Shown: piece by piece, positions 38,144 to 50,830 of the stretch
How the letters are laid out: every line of letters begins with the position of its first letter
How positions within the stretch are numbered: the stretch's first letter is position 1
Source of the DNA: Amoebidium appalachense
Lineage: Eukaryota > Ichthyosporea
NCBI GenBank assembly: GCA_963693365.1
Contig: CAVNZM010000009.1
Span: 3,844,001 to 3,908,000 of the forward strand
DNA: 64,000 bases
Direction: 5' to 3'
Translations under genes and position numbers: made by a program
Notes under the pieces: model-generated
The model's input: only the letters and a program-made list of their open reading frames with translations
What the model was told of the DNA's origin: nothing
Databases searched by the model: none

Positions 38144-40205
38144 ATGTCGATGTCTGGAAAGTGTACCATTTGTTTCCAAGCTTACGGGTTCCTCAGAAAA
38201 GAGGTGGGTGTGAGCATTGGTGCTTCTTTTTGTACACAAGCTATTTCACAATTCTGGTTGAGGCAGAGAAGTGAGCCTAACGGGTCATCTTGGGTCAGTG
38301 GGAGGTGGGGAATGGAGTCGTGACAAGGTGGTTGGCGGAAGGAGGAAGGGGCAGGCTAGTGGGCGGGTGGGTGGGCAGGGGGAGGAGGAGGAGGGAGGCG
38401 GGGGAAGGGGGGGGGGGGGGGGTAGAGGGGGGTATTATGCAGGTAAGAAGGAGAGGGAGCAAGCGAAATGGGCAATAGGGGAGTGGGAGAGGAGGGAGGG
38501 CGGAAGGTACAATGGTAGGTATGTTAGTAGAATTTGCTATAAGCTCCAAGAGAAACCATGATGGACAATTCAGGATTTAGAAAGAAAGCATGGAGTGTTT
38601 GACGTGACAGAGCTTAGAGACAGGGCGTGTTGGAAGGGGTTTTCATTAATGATTTTAAAAGGTGTGGGGACAAGGGGGAAAGCGCAATAGAGGGTCACTC
38701 GTGCACACACACAGACACACATACACACAGAGAGAAGTACACACGAACACACATACAAACACAATCCAAAGGCTGACCTGTTTCTTCCTCTATCCGCCTT
38801 CAACCCACACACAGACCCTATCATGTACCTACATTACCCACACCAACACACCAATCAGTTATCAGTTAGTCATCACAGTTATCACTGATTACAAGCCGTC
38901 AAACATCCCTTATTCCGCTTCAGTTGGAGCATGGTTGGTGTGCAGACGTAAGGAGGCAAAGATCTCCGTGTATTGTGGGGCAGAATGTGTGTGTGTGTGG
39001 GGGGGTGGGGGGGGGGGGGGGGGGGGGGGGAAAGAAGGGGAGGGGGGAGGGGGTGGAGTGGGGGAGAGCTGTTCCTGTCCCCGGTGGTTCCGTGGTTTCG
39101 GTGTGTGCAGGGGGGGGGGGGGGGGGGGGGGGGGGGTGTAGAGAGGGATGGGGGGGGGAGGAATCCGAAAAGAAGAAGCATTTTTCACGGCGAGTTACTT
39201 CAACAATTCCCTTTCCACCTGTCGGTTGATAGAGTAACTCTTCACTCTTGCTGTTGTCCTCCCAATCCTCACTTTGAGCTAAACACATCCACATCCTTTC
39301 CGATGCTACGAACACATAACCTGATTCTAACTGGGACACACTCGCAGCTAGCCTGCCCCGTATGTCGCCACTCAGTCTGCAACAAATGTGTCGACAATGT
39401 TCCCCTCATGTCGAACCCTAACGCAAAGGTGCTGGCATGCAGACCGTGTGCGCGAAAAATGGAGAAGTAGGTGGCTCTTCCGTTTTTTTCGAAGCCCCCC
39501 CCCCCCCCCCCCCTCTCTTTTTCCTGGGGGGGGGGGGGGGGGGGGATGTGTGCGTGTGTGTGTTGGGGGGAAGGGGAAGGGGGGGGAGGGTACTCTGGTG
39601 TGGGTGCCCCATCGTAAGGTACCCCGAGTTGTAACGGTGGTATGTGTGTTCTGTTTTACTATGATACGTGGCATGTCAATTTACCCTCTGAATTATACGG
39701 GTAGCTATGTTTGTTGTGGTTGCAGTTATGGGCATGTCGATTTCTTCTTCTGTTTTTGTTGGTGTTTATTTGTCGTGTGTAATAGAATAGATGTTAATTT
39801 TTCCCTCGATTTTTCAACTGTTGCTGTGTAAATGTCGTGGTCGTCCTACAATAGGCATGTACTTTTTTGGGTTTCTCATCAGAATCGTGTAAGTGCTAGT
39901 GTTTATCTTTTCTGCATACATAGAGTCCGTCCAGTAAAAAAAATGAAAAAACGGCTTCTCCCCTCAACTGTCATCCATTCAGACATCACAGCATATTAAG
40001 TGCACTGCCTGTGCAAAGTTGCGGCACATCCAATCAGAGTCGTCATATATGTGTTGTGTGTCTCTTTCTTTCGTTCCCTTTTTCCCAGAGCACAGCAAGA
40101 GAAGAGAGCAGAGAAAGAGCGTAGAGAGGCAGAGGAAACCGAGAGGAAGATTCGTGAGATCCAGGCAAGAATAGACCAGAAGAAATCAGAGGCCGACAGA
40201 CGTAC

Positions 40206-40253
<48 letters not shown>

Positions 40254-41758
40254 ACACACACACGCGCACACACACAAACCCACACATTCACACACCACGC
40301 GTGCACGTAGGCACGCACACACACACACAAAACACACACACGCACATACACAACACCAAAGTGCGCGCACCCAGATGCATACACACATGCACCAACACAC
40401 ACACGTGCACACACACACACACACACTCACTCACACGCATGGGGTAACCAAAACCAGCACTATGCTCAGCTCAGGACCTAGATTTAGAATGCCCATCGCA
40501 AACATCTCTTCCCTAATTAGGCAATTCCCTTATTAGGTAGCCCTTGCACCCATACTGCCACAGTCTCTACTGATCATTACATTCATAGTTCTTATCAATC
40601 CTTAAGGAGACTCGGGGATGGTTTTCAAATAAAAATTGGGGGTGCACAGCCGATCAAGATCGACCAAATTCCATTATTGATCCAGTCGGTCAATCGAGGC
40701 CGGAAGGTCCGAAATTTCAACTTTCAATATAAACCCCATCTCATTTGTGAGAGAATTCACACAGAAACCGGAGGCGAAAATGAAATTTTGATTTAAAGTG
40801 GGGGTTGGTTAGTTAGGATTTATGTATGTCTACCAGTGAAAAAATCTGGTTCGAGCTGCCCGTTATCGCTGAGCGTAAGCATATATGGAGGGGGTAGAAA
40901 TCGATTTTTCCGAGGGCTGACACATCAACATCCATTATGTAATTACCCCCCACTTTATTAGTAGCATATTTTTTTTCAGGGCAAGTTTCTGCGTGAATTC
41001 TCTCACAAATGACATCGGGTTAATATTGAAAGTTGAATTTTCGGACCTTCCGGCCTCGATTGACCGACTGGATCAATTATCGAATTTGGTCGATCTTGAT
41101 CGGGCTGCGCACCCCCAATTTTTACTTGAAAACCATCCCCCAAGTCTCCTTAACAACCCACCCACCCACCCATCTCCTGCTTAGCTGAGACAAAATTTCA
41201 CAGAGAAAGAGGGCTAACATCTTTAAATTACTGAAATTCCTCACATTCCTCGAATTCCACAGTTGAGCGCATGTTGATAGCCGCAGGACCCGACAAACCT
41301 GCACCCCAACCAATACAACCCACCACCACGGCGCCCGTCACAACAACTCCCATTCAAACACAAGCGCATTATTCCTCTACCCACGAAATTTCACCTTCCG
41401 CAAAAGCCCCATCACCAAGCACACACCCGTCTTCTGTTATAAAACCCCGCTTTTCGTCGGGTAATCAAGGGAGCGCTCCCCCACCCTTACCGCCGCGTTT
41501 GAAAAAAAGACAGACGGAAAGCGGTGGAAATTTGGCACCATCGACAAATTCACCTCCTCCGGCATATGAAAACGCGATTAGAAGCGCGGAAAATGAGAAT
41601 GAGGGGAAAGAAACTCCCGAGGTTGTGGGTTTGGTTCTGCCTTCGGTGCCTACACATGGGGGGGATGATGCGGGGGATGCAAATGCTAGTAGGTAGGTGT
41701 GTTAGGTGTATGGGGAGGGGGGGGAATTTGGGTCTGAAGCATGAAATTATTAGGTTAG

Positions 41759-41794
<36 letters not shown>

Positions 41795-41880
41795 GGGGGG
41801 GTACGATGGGAGGTAGTAGGTGTGTATAGCAGGTAAGTGGGTGGGGTGAAGATGAGTGTGGGTGGATTTGCTTTGGGGAA

Positions 41881-41911
<31 letters not shown>

Positions 41912-42353
41912 ACCTCTAAGACACATGATCTAGAAACCAAACGTCTCTTATACCCGTCACGTTACAATGCTCCATCCCCCCCCCCCCCCCCCCCCCCCCT
42001 CCCCCCCTTCTCTCTTGCTTATTATACGGCAAGCAATATCTGCAACTAGACAAGGATTCGTTCATTAAAGTTGGTTCCGTTTTTTGTTTCCAATATCCGT
42101 GCGCATATATCTAGCAACGCCGTTTTCACACTAGTGGTCATGTAAGCAGGTTTCCGTATTTCGTTATAAATTTCCGGATATTACAACTAGCAGCACCCAT
42201 GCATGATCGATACCGGTAAGCTTTTTTTTTTTTTTTTAAATCGAGACCTGCTCACGCCGGCATGCGTGTGTTTTCCCTGCAGGGAGCCACCCACCATTGA
42301 GGAATTGACTGCCCGTCTGCAACAGCTGAAAAAAGAACCCCAGAAGTATGATT

Positions 42354-42398
<45 letters not shown>

Positions 42399-42504
42399 AA
42401 AAAAAAAAAAAAGTGAAAAGTGAAAAAAATAAAAGAAAGAGAAAGAGAAAGAGAAAAAGTGAAAGGAAAGGAAAAAGACTCCCCCCCCCCTCCCCCCCTC
42501 CCCC

Positions 42505-42583
<79 letters not shown>

Positions 42584-42792
42584 CACAACACAACACACAC
42601 ACACCCCCTTGATTAATTGTCCTTGGTTTCCTTGTGTGCATTGCGAATCTGCTGCTTGGTTCTTAACTTCTAATGAATATGCTGCCCTTCCTTATTTAAA
42701 TGCCCAAACGTCCAAGTACCAAAATACCACCAACAACAACAACCCCTCCCCCCCCCCCCCCCCCCTCCGCCCTCCCCCCAGCCCCTCCCCCC

Positions 42793-42823
<31 letters not shown>

Positions 42824-43396
42824 ACACACCCTCTCTCCCCTTTTTCTCAAATCTTACTCGTTATGGTACATGTGCCCCTCCCCCCCCCCACTCCCACCCC
42901 ACCCCTCCCCCTTTGCCGCTCCCCAACCCTCCGCACCATTGTATTTCGGTTTTATTTCCCCCCCATTGACTCAACTTGCAATATGGGCAATGAAAACACA
43001 TCTTGTAACAGAAATCCTCTTACGTTTTTGAGTGTATTCTGAACTTCAAAATTTGGAAATGTGTTGCAGGGATGGGGGTACCTCTGTACAAGAACTAGCA
43101 GATCGGATCTCAAAAATGACCAATCGGCCCACTGTGCTCGAGTCTAAGCCAGTGACGGTAGGTGGGGCAGAGCAACCCCTTCATTTTGACACCACTTTCT
43201 CATTCCATGCCACACAAGAACACATGCAAACACATACACACTACTCGGCACACAGGTATGCATGAATACACGCGCACTCACACACTCCCAAGCACACATG
43301 CGCCCACGCGCGCACACGCAGACTCCTCACAGATACATGCACACACATACTTAGAAACACACACGGTAAGGAGGGGAGAGTGGGGCTTTGGGGGGC

Positions 43397-43435
<39 letters not shown>

Positions 43436-43508
43436 ATCCTAAGGCAACCGTTGTCGTGATCATGATATGAGGATACATTGGCCTGCAGAATTCTATTCAG
43501 GACTGTGC

Positions 43509-43547
<39 letters not shown>

Positions 43548-44155
43548 TTCCGGCCGGCCCCTTCCCACCTCCATTCCTCCTCTCCCTGTGTGCACATTGG
43601 TAGTGGGTCCACTTGCATATGTTCTTAGCATATCGCTCTTTGGGCTCACATTTTTCTTTCCATCCTTCATTCAAATTTCATTCAAATTTTCCTGCAAACA
43701 CCCCCTTCCACCCATTTCTTTCCCCCTCTGCAAACCTCATGTCCCCACCGCAGTGCCTTTTTCAATATTCCTTACATCAATTTTGCCCCTTGCCCCTTCT
43801 CTGTCTAGCGTTCATACTCTTGCTCCTTCGCTCTCCTCCTTATTAATCCTTTGTCTTTCCTTCCTTCATCTCTACCTCTCTTCCCCCCCCCCCCCCCCCC
43901 TTCATGTAAGTCATTATCCTTTCGCTTCATTGCCATATATTGCGCACACATGCACACATATATACACTCACTCACTCACTCACTCACTCACTCACTCACT
44001 CACTCACTCAATTACACACACACTCACTCACTCACTCACTCACTCACTCACTCACTCACTCACCACTCACTCACTCACTCACTCACTCACTCACTTACAC
44101 ACTCACTCACTCGCTCACTCACTCACTCACTCACTCACTCACTCACTCACTCACT

Positions 44156-44186
<31 letters not shown>

Positions 44187-44294
44187 GCGTGCACACACAC
44201 ACACATGCAGTTTGCACCTGACAATCGTACGGACGAGGAAAAGATCAAAGATTTGATCTCAGAGGCATCAGAACATGCTCGATTGGAAGGGGTG

Positions 44295-44349
<55 letters not shown>

Positions 44350-44649
44350 AAAAAAAAAAAAAAACACCACTACCGCCTGCCCCTTCTCTCCCTTTTTATT
44401 CAGTAATTACGTAAACCTCACGGTCATAAACACATCAGGGATCATGGGGTGAGATGGGGGGGGGGGGGGGGGGGGGATGTGTGTTTGTGTGGGTGGTTGT
44501 CTGTGTGCGTGTGGGTGTATGTGTGCGTGTGTTGTCCGTATGTGTATGTGTATGCGTATGTGTGCCTGTGTGTGCCTGCTACCATGTGTGCCTGTGCGCT
44601 TGCGTGCGTGTGTTTGTGCGGGTTTTGTGGGTTGGCAGGGGGACCTTTT

Positions 44650-44687
<38 letters not shown>

Positions 44688-45787
44688 TTGGCGTGCTCCA
44701 GATTAGAGTGGGGAAATATTTTCTTCGAATTTAAGGAGACTCAGGGGATGGATTTTAGTTAAAAATTTGGAGTGCGCAGCGGATCGAGATCGACCAAATT
44801 CCATAATTGATCCAGTCGATCAATTAATTGATGCCGAACTGTCCGAAAGTTCAATTTGCACTATAAACCCCGCTCAGATCCTGGACGATTGACCGCATAC
44901 ACTTTGGGGGAAAATGAAATTTCACTTATAAAGTGGGGGGTAATTGCCTCATAAAATTTTTGTCCGGGGGAGTGGTAGGCCTCGGTTGAGGTGCCCACCT
45001 TTTGCTTAGGTTAAGCAATTATGGAGAGGGTATAATAAGACTCTTACGAGGGCCTGTAATTAAAACTTTGTTATGGAATCACCTTCCACTTTATTAGTAG
45101 TTTTTTTTTTTTTCAGGGCAAATCTATGCGGTCATTCTCTCTGGATCTGGCGTCGAAACTTAGACAGCTTGTAATAAAAAGCCCCGAAAGTGACAATTTT
45201 AGCCGGCTCACACACTGGAATTTGATCGATTCCGATCGATTGGATCCCCCGATCACATGGCCGGCAAACCATCCCCTAAGTCTTCTTAAAAAACTGGCAG
45301 TCAAGGAAATTAATTTGTGATACGGGAATTAAAAAATTATAGTTATCTGCCCCCTTTTGAGATTCTCTACTCCTGGTGTTAGCCTCATAATTAGGATACC
45401 AATGCACCACACACAATTTGCCGTGAGCACATTTTCGTTACTCTATGGTTTAAGGTGGCATTTCGTGGGATGATAGCAATGTGCCATCAGTATGACGACA
45501 TATAGTTTGACGTCACACACTGATGATTGTTTTAGCCTTTGTTGGTGCGATCTCCTTTTTAGCAATCTCGAAATTTCGAAATTACCATATAGGGAAATCA
45601 TGGGCACATTCCGATATAGCCGTTAACGCTGTGGTTGGGGCAGGAGGAGACACGTAAACTGGACGAGATGATCCAAAAGATAGCAGGCATGGTCAAGGAG
45701 GAGAGGGACCAGGGGTGCGTGTATGTGGGTGTACGTGTGTGTGTGTACGTGCGTGTGTGTTGGGGGATCCGGAGAGGGGTAGGGGTA

Positions 45788-45828
<41 letters not shown>

Positions 45829-45966
45829 CTGGGGTGTACGTGTGGTTGGATGGGTGAGTGAGAGTTTGGGTGGGTGGTGGGTGTGTACGTGGGGATGGGT
45901 GGGTGGGTGGGTGGGGTTAGGGCTGTTGGTGTGTACGTAAGTACATGTGTGTGTGGTGGTGGTGGT

Positions 45967-46001
<35 letters not shown>

Positions 46002-46542
46002 GGGAAGGTTGTAACGTGGGGCTACATGAATGAGACAAATTTTTGGAATGAAAAGAAACTGAACGTGCTAATGTTGTCTTAATGTATTCGGGTGTTATGG
46101 TTTTCGAGACTGGCTGTGAGCACAGCCAGAGGGGCGGGAGGGGGTAGGGGGGGGGGGGGGGGGGGATGGATGTCTGTGGGTATGGGGAGATTGTAATGTG
46201 GGAGATAGGGTCTGGATGAGTGGGAGTGTGCATATGTGGGTGTGGATTTGGGTGTTTGGGGCAGCATGCATGTGTGTGCATCTGTGTGCATGTGGTGCGT
46301 GGGTAGGTGGGGTGTGGGCATGGGTTTGTTCTGGTATGCACGTGGTTGTCGGAATTTTCGTGGGGGCTCTTGATGGAAATCTATTTGTCCACATTTACAC
46401 ATTTGCACATTTGCCGATGTCTGTTTTGTGGGAAGGTCGGGTGTGCAAGTCGTAGGGAGTTAAACGGAGTGAGTGTACACTTGTTTCAACCCCTCCTCAG
46501 TGCGAATCCCCATGCTCCCTCTGTCCTCCCCCTCTAACCCCC

Positions 46543-46597
<55 letters not shown>

Positions 46598-46663
46598 AGC
46601 ACACCCCTCCTTCTGGCAATTCTTGCTACACCATGCGACTCTTACAATCATTTACACTTGCGC

Positions 46664-46709
<46 letters not shown>

Positions 46710-47280
46710 CAACCTGCCGGTAGCTCCCCTAAGTGGTGGGAATTCCAAAGAGCCAAGCACTGCGGCCAAGCCACAGTCCGAAGAAGATAAAATTGCTGAA
46801 ATTTTGAGTAAGGACCCCCGCTGCCCCCCCCTGACCCTTTTCCAGGGAACCAGCTAAAAAAAAATGTGCTTCTGTGTACCCCATTTCACTCTTTGTAGTT
46901 CCGGTTGATCTGTAATGTGGTTCTGCCGGCGTGTCTATGTGTTCGTTTGTGTGTTTGCGTATGTGCGTGCTTGTGTGCGTGTGAGCAAGAATGAGTGCTT
47001 TTGTGGGTGGGTGCATGTGTGGGTGGGTGTTTTTGTGCGCTCGCTTGCTTTCCTGCCGTGTGCATGCATGCGTGTTTGCCCATGTGCCTGCACATGTATG
47101 TAAGCATGTGGCCATTTTTTATTTTTATTTCTTTTTGGGGGGGGGGGGGGGGGGGGGGGAAGAAGGCGAGGAAAAGAGGGGGGAGGGGGGGGGGGGGGGG
47201 GGGGGGTTCCTGCAGTATGAACTTGAAGTTGTTGGATGCTCGGGGGTTGTTGGGCCGGTTTTTTTTTTTTTTTTCTTTTC

Positions 47281-47311
<31 letters not shown>

Positions 47312-48081
47312 GGGGGGGGGGGGGGGGGGGGGGGCTAGCTGGCTTTTCCTTTTCATTGCTCAAAAGTTTCATGCCAGTTGCCATAGTCGTATTGTTGATA
47401 TGTTAAATAACATTTCTTTTGGGATTCCGGGTCGGGTCAAACCCGAAAGGGATTAGTGCTTTGTGATAGGCCAAAACAGCATCTTGGCCTGGTCCAAATG
47501 GGCCTATAAATCGGATTGAAAGAAACCCACTCTAACCATGCCCCCTTTTGCTTGCTCTCAGGCTTATCACCAATCAATCACCATAGTGCCAACAGCCATT
47601 CACTATAATGCATGAACCAACCTGTACGTACCTTCTCTCCAGTACATTTTCCCCCCTAACCAAGTTAAAGCAACTACGGCATCTTCCATTTTAGACCCGG
47701 CCGAGGTTGATTCAATCGAGGATTTAGGATTGCTGTGGTGCAGCCCTGGGAAATTCTCGATCCGATCAAGCCATCGAGAGCATGATTTCATTCCCGTGCA
47801 CCGAGTGAGTACTGTGCACTTAAATCCTCGATCGAATCAACCTCGATCTGGTCTGAAATGGAAGACGAGGTAATTACTTTACTGCTCAGAAGTTGCATGC
47901 ATAGAGTGTGCCTTCGTTTCATTCCATCCTCCGTGTTGTCCCAGCCTTCGTTTTTGGCCCACGCTTTACCTGTTTTTGCCGTTTCTTACCCCACACATGT
48001 GGCAGGAAAAGCCAAGGGTAACCCAACAATGGATGATCTCAACAAGATTAGAGACCTGGTGTTGGTAAGCCCCCCCACCCC

Positions 48082-48112
<31 letters not shown>

Positions 48113-48239
48113 ACCCCCCTCTCCACCCCCCCCCCTCACCCTCCTCCTGCTCCCCCTCCCCCCCCCCCTCCTGCTCCCCCTTTCCCCCCCCCCTCTCCTG
48201 CTCCCCCTTCCCCCCTTCTCCTCCACCCCCCCCCCCCCC

Positions 48240-48306
<67 letters not shown>

Positions 48307-48965
48307 TTCAAGATAGTAGCAGTAACATTATTGATGGTGAAACGAAGGAACTGTATAATCTCGATCTCTATTTGTAATACATTTGAGTATATGAAGCCTG
48401 AAACCTAATCAGTTACACGTGGTGAACTGCAGGGAGACTGCATGTGAATTGCTTTGAAAGACTATATATGCGAATTTCTTCCCCTGGATTTTCTGTTGAT
48501 GGCTCAGACTTTCAAGCGTCTAAAAAGGGAGATTGCACCATTCATAGGCAAAAACAACCATTGATCTGAGCCCAGTAGTTTGATCTGACAATATACTACG
48601 GCCTCTAAATTGTGATGGCCCATTTTTTATTTGTTTGCGACACATAGAAATGATGGCGTTCATTTTTTTATTTTTTATTTTTATTTTTTTTGCTTATGGC
48701 ACACTTGTTTGCATGCACCGCAGTACCGAAATATCCACCAATCTGGCCCCAGTAATGACATAACCCCAGTTGCTCCCTGCCTTCCACCTATTGGTTTGGC
48801 AAATTGAATAACTAGTACTAATGCTAATGTACCCTTCGTTCTGGTCCACTCACTCCCCTTCGTACGCACGGTGCACATGCGTACACGCGCGCGCTCGCAC
48901 CCGCGCCCCCCCCTCCCCCCCCCCCCCCCTCCCCCTCCCCTCCACCATCTCACACCTCCTCCTCC

Positions 48966-49028
<63 letters not shown>

Positions 49029-49197
49029 TCCCCCCTTCTCCCCCCCGCCCTTCCCCCCCCCCCCCCCCCAAAAAAAAAAAAAAAAAAACACATACACACA
49101 CACCTAGCCCCCTCCCCCCCCCCCCCTCCCGCCTCCCCCTCCTTTCCCCCCCCCCCCCCCCCCCCCCGCCGCCGCTCCCCCCCCCCCCCCCTCCCCC

Positions 49198-49234
<37 letters not shown>

Positions 49235-49477
49235 ACGCAGGCGGAGAGAGAAAAGCGCCAAGCAGAGGGTATCTTCGAAGAGGAAGACTTTGCCGTCGAC
49301 CCAGACGAAGAGTATCCCTGGTGTTGCCTGTGCAATGATGATGCTATTTATAGGTGCGAGGAATGCGATGGGGAGCTGTTTTGTCGGCCTTGCTTTAAGT
49401 CTGTGCATGAGGATGAGGATATGAGGGACCATAGGCCGTCTAAATATAGACCGCCATCTACAAACAAGCACCTTTAA
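38144..49477 (+). CDS. ZFYVE19: ZFYVE19/ANCHR-like abscission checkpoint regulator (eleven exons, 472 aa)
   Basis: Exons 38144-38203, 39348-39466, 40089-40201, 41263-41692, 42283-42345, 43070-43157, 44211-44291, 45644-45714, 46710-46807, 48006-48064 and 49241-49477, all in phase. Residues 7-54 form a divergent FYVE-type finger with eight Cys in four C-x-x-C pairs (7/10, 23/26, 31/34, 51/54) but without the usual RHHCR motif, as in ANCHR. A charged coiled coil (about 60-98) and a Pro/Ser/Thr-rich linker follow. Residues 246-258 (IEELTARLQQLKK) match the MIM1 consensus that binds VPS4 MIT domains, and 268-275 (VQELADRI) is a weaker second one. The C-terminus has a B-box-like zinc finger (WCCLCNDDAIYRCEEC to CFKSVHEDEDMRDH). 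The family delays abscission by retaining VPS4 at the midbody with CHMP4C. Two TTAA-flanked MITEs lie in introns 3 and 7 and a foldback in intron 9. Confidence 0.9.
40602..41153. mobile_element. MITE with TTAA target duplication and about 165-bp inverted ends
   Basis: In intron 3 of the ZFYVE19-like gene. The 552-bp element is bounded by TTAA on both sides (40602 and 41150). The ends GGAGACTCGGGGATGG and its complement pair over about 165 bp at roughly 90% identity. No transposase frame. TTAA duplication is typical of piggyBac and Kolobok elements, so it is probably a non-autonomous relative of one of them. Confidence 0.8.
42509..42583. repeat. (CA)n array after C-run and A-run
   Basis: In intron 5 of the ZFYVE19-like gene, which reads GT, seven bases, about 33 C, about 24 A, a purine-rich stretch, C, then (CA)n: a clear example of the intron layout described in the findings. 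Confidence 0.9.
43966..44158. repeat. (CACT)n tetranucleotide array
   Basis: About 190 bp of ACTC repeats with short CA interruptions, in intron 6 of the ZFYVE19-like gene, leading through (CA)n and (CG)n into the acceptor CAG at 44210. Smaller ACTC arrays occur at 1526-1553 and 16613-16644. Confidence 0.9.
44731..45289. mobile_element. Second TTAA-flanked MITE, diverged
   Basis: In intron 7 of the ZFYVE19-like gene. It is the same family as 40602-41153: ends TTAAGGAGACTCAGGG and its complement, the shared GATCGAGATCGACCAAATTCC, and the internal CACTTTATTAGTAG...TTTTCAGGGCAA. It is 559 bp including both TTAA copies. Its arms are more diverged than those of the first copy, so it is the older insertion or has decayed further. 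Confidence 0.75.
47682..47865. repeat. Foldback element with 45-bp arms
   Basis: In intron 9 of the ZFYVE19-like gene. Arms TCTTCCATTTTAGACC and GGTCTGAAATGGAAGA close a 94-bp loop, and both arms contain GAGGTTGATTC and TCGAGGATTTA. It could be a short MITE. Confidence 0.7.
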
Positions 49478-49685
49478 GGGCCCCTTTAGCTAGTTTTTTT
49501 TTTTTTTATTGTTGTTTTGGAGCTCTCGTTTTGGTTTTTTTTTTTCCTTTTTTTTTTCTTCAGTGGTTTTTCAGGACAGGAACTATGTAGGAGATGTGAC
49601 GTTCAAAAGTCGTGTCAGGCCTTTCGTGCAGCTACTTTAAATGTAAACCCCCCCCCCCCCTTTTTGTGTGTGCACGTGTGTTGGT

Positions 49686-49720
<35 letters not shown>

Positions 49721-49983
49721 TCGCTCTGTTCGTGAATGAAATATGTAATTTAGGCCCACCTGATGAGAGCTGCATTTACGCAAATGGAGGATACGAAGTA
49801 CCATATATGCCAGATACGTGTAAGTAAAATAAACAAGAAACGTTAACACACTCACAGTTCGTACACCGTCTCGTTCGAATTCTGTATTCATCTGCCACCT
49901 TCCAAGCTTCTAGAATTCGAAAGCGATATGCAGCCAGCCCAGATTCAGAGAGGAAAGTGGGGAGGTGGAAAGGGGGCAGGGCG

Positions 49984-50014
<31 letters not shown>

Positions 50015-50018
50015 GGGT

Positions 50019-50184
50019 GGGGGGGGGGGGGGGGGGGGGGGGGGGGCTTAGAATGCAAAACACGATACGAAGTACAACTGCACAATGAGAAACACGGTGC
50101 AAGACACAGGCAAAGGAAAAACATTCGAGAATGCAAAATCACCAGCGTGCACAGCATGCAAATTAGGCAGAGAGCCCACCGCGG

Positions 50185-50186
<2 letters not shown>
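50019..50186 (-). repeat. C-tailed dispersed repeat, copy 8 (minus strand)
   Basis: On the minus strand it reads GGTGGGCTCTCTGCC, then TTGCATTCTCGAATG, GTTGTACTTCGTATCG, GCATTCTAAG and about 28 C (a G-run on the plus strand). It is the only copy outside an intron; it lies 1.4 kb beyond the CPES-like stop codon, in the same orientation as that gene. Confidence 0.75.
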
Positions 50187-50216
<30 letters not shown>

Positions 50217-50305
50217 CCTTTCTGGTACGTGGTGGTGGTGGTGGTGGTGGTGGGTGGGTGGGTGGGTGGGTGGGTGGGTGGGTGGGTGGTGGTGGTGGTG
50301 GTGGT

Positions 50306-50352
<47 letters not shown>
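50306..50352. repeat. Poly-G run of about 47 after (GGT)n and (GGGT)n
   Basis: A block of GGT, GGGT and then a pure G-run, with strong potential for G-quadruplex formation on the plus strand. Confidence 0.9.
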
Positions 50353-50353
<1 letters not shown>

Positions 50354-50605
50354 ACGATTGCAAGTGGCTGTTTTGTGTGTTTCCAACCGATGGTCGATAC
50401 AAAGGTGCCCGGTATGAGCACATAGAATTCATTATTTCATCATGACATTCACAACACATTACATTCCGCACATGCATACCATGCATGCCATTGCCTTTTT
50501 TGGCTAAAAGGCGTCACTTGCTGTATATGGATACACGATCTCACACGCTCATGAACACAGTGAGCATGAAAGTCAAACATGGGGGCAACCCACATATCCA
50601 CGACC

Positions 50606-50830
50606 AAGATTCCCCTTTTAAAAACCACATGTGATACATATATCGAAGTTTATTTAAATAAAATTTCCTTTCAAAACCACCTACATATATATCAAGTCTA
50701 AATAAGTTTCCCTTAAAACCACCTGCGCATATCCAACCTTGCCTCAAATTTCCCTTTCAAAACCACCTACATGTCAAAACCACCTAGATACTTCAAGTCC
50801 ACTAAATTTCCCTTATCCAAGCTCAACATT
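50606..50830 (+). repeat. Degenerate tandem repeat, unit about 45-55 bp
   Basis: Four to five imperfect units start near 50606, 50658, 50703, 50746 and 50804. Each carries a TTTCCCTTT or similar segment followed by CAAAACCACCTACATA. The array is AT-rich, unlike the other repeats here, and lies between two convergent genes. Confidence 0.65.

Noticed and set aside
40848-40870. GGTTCGAGCTGCCC as a tRNA B box
   Set aside because: No A box, anticodon arm or acceptor stem around it; it lies inside the TTAA-flanked MITE.
47603-47791. Minus-strand 62-codon frame
   Set aside because: It lies across the foldback element at 47682-47865 inside an intron and reads the inverted arm.
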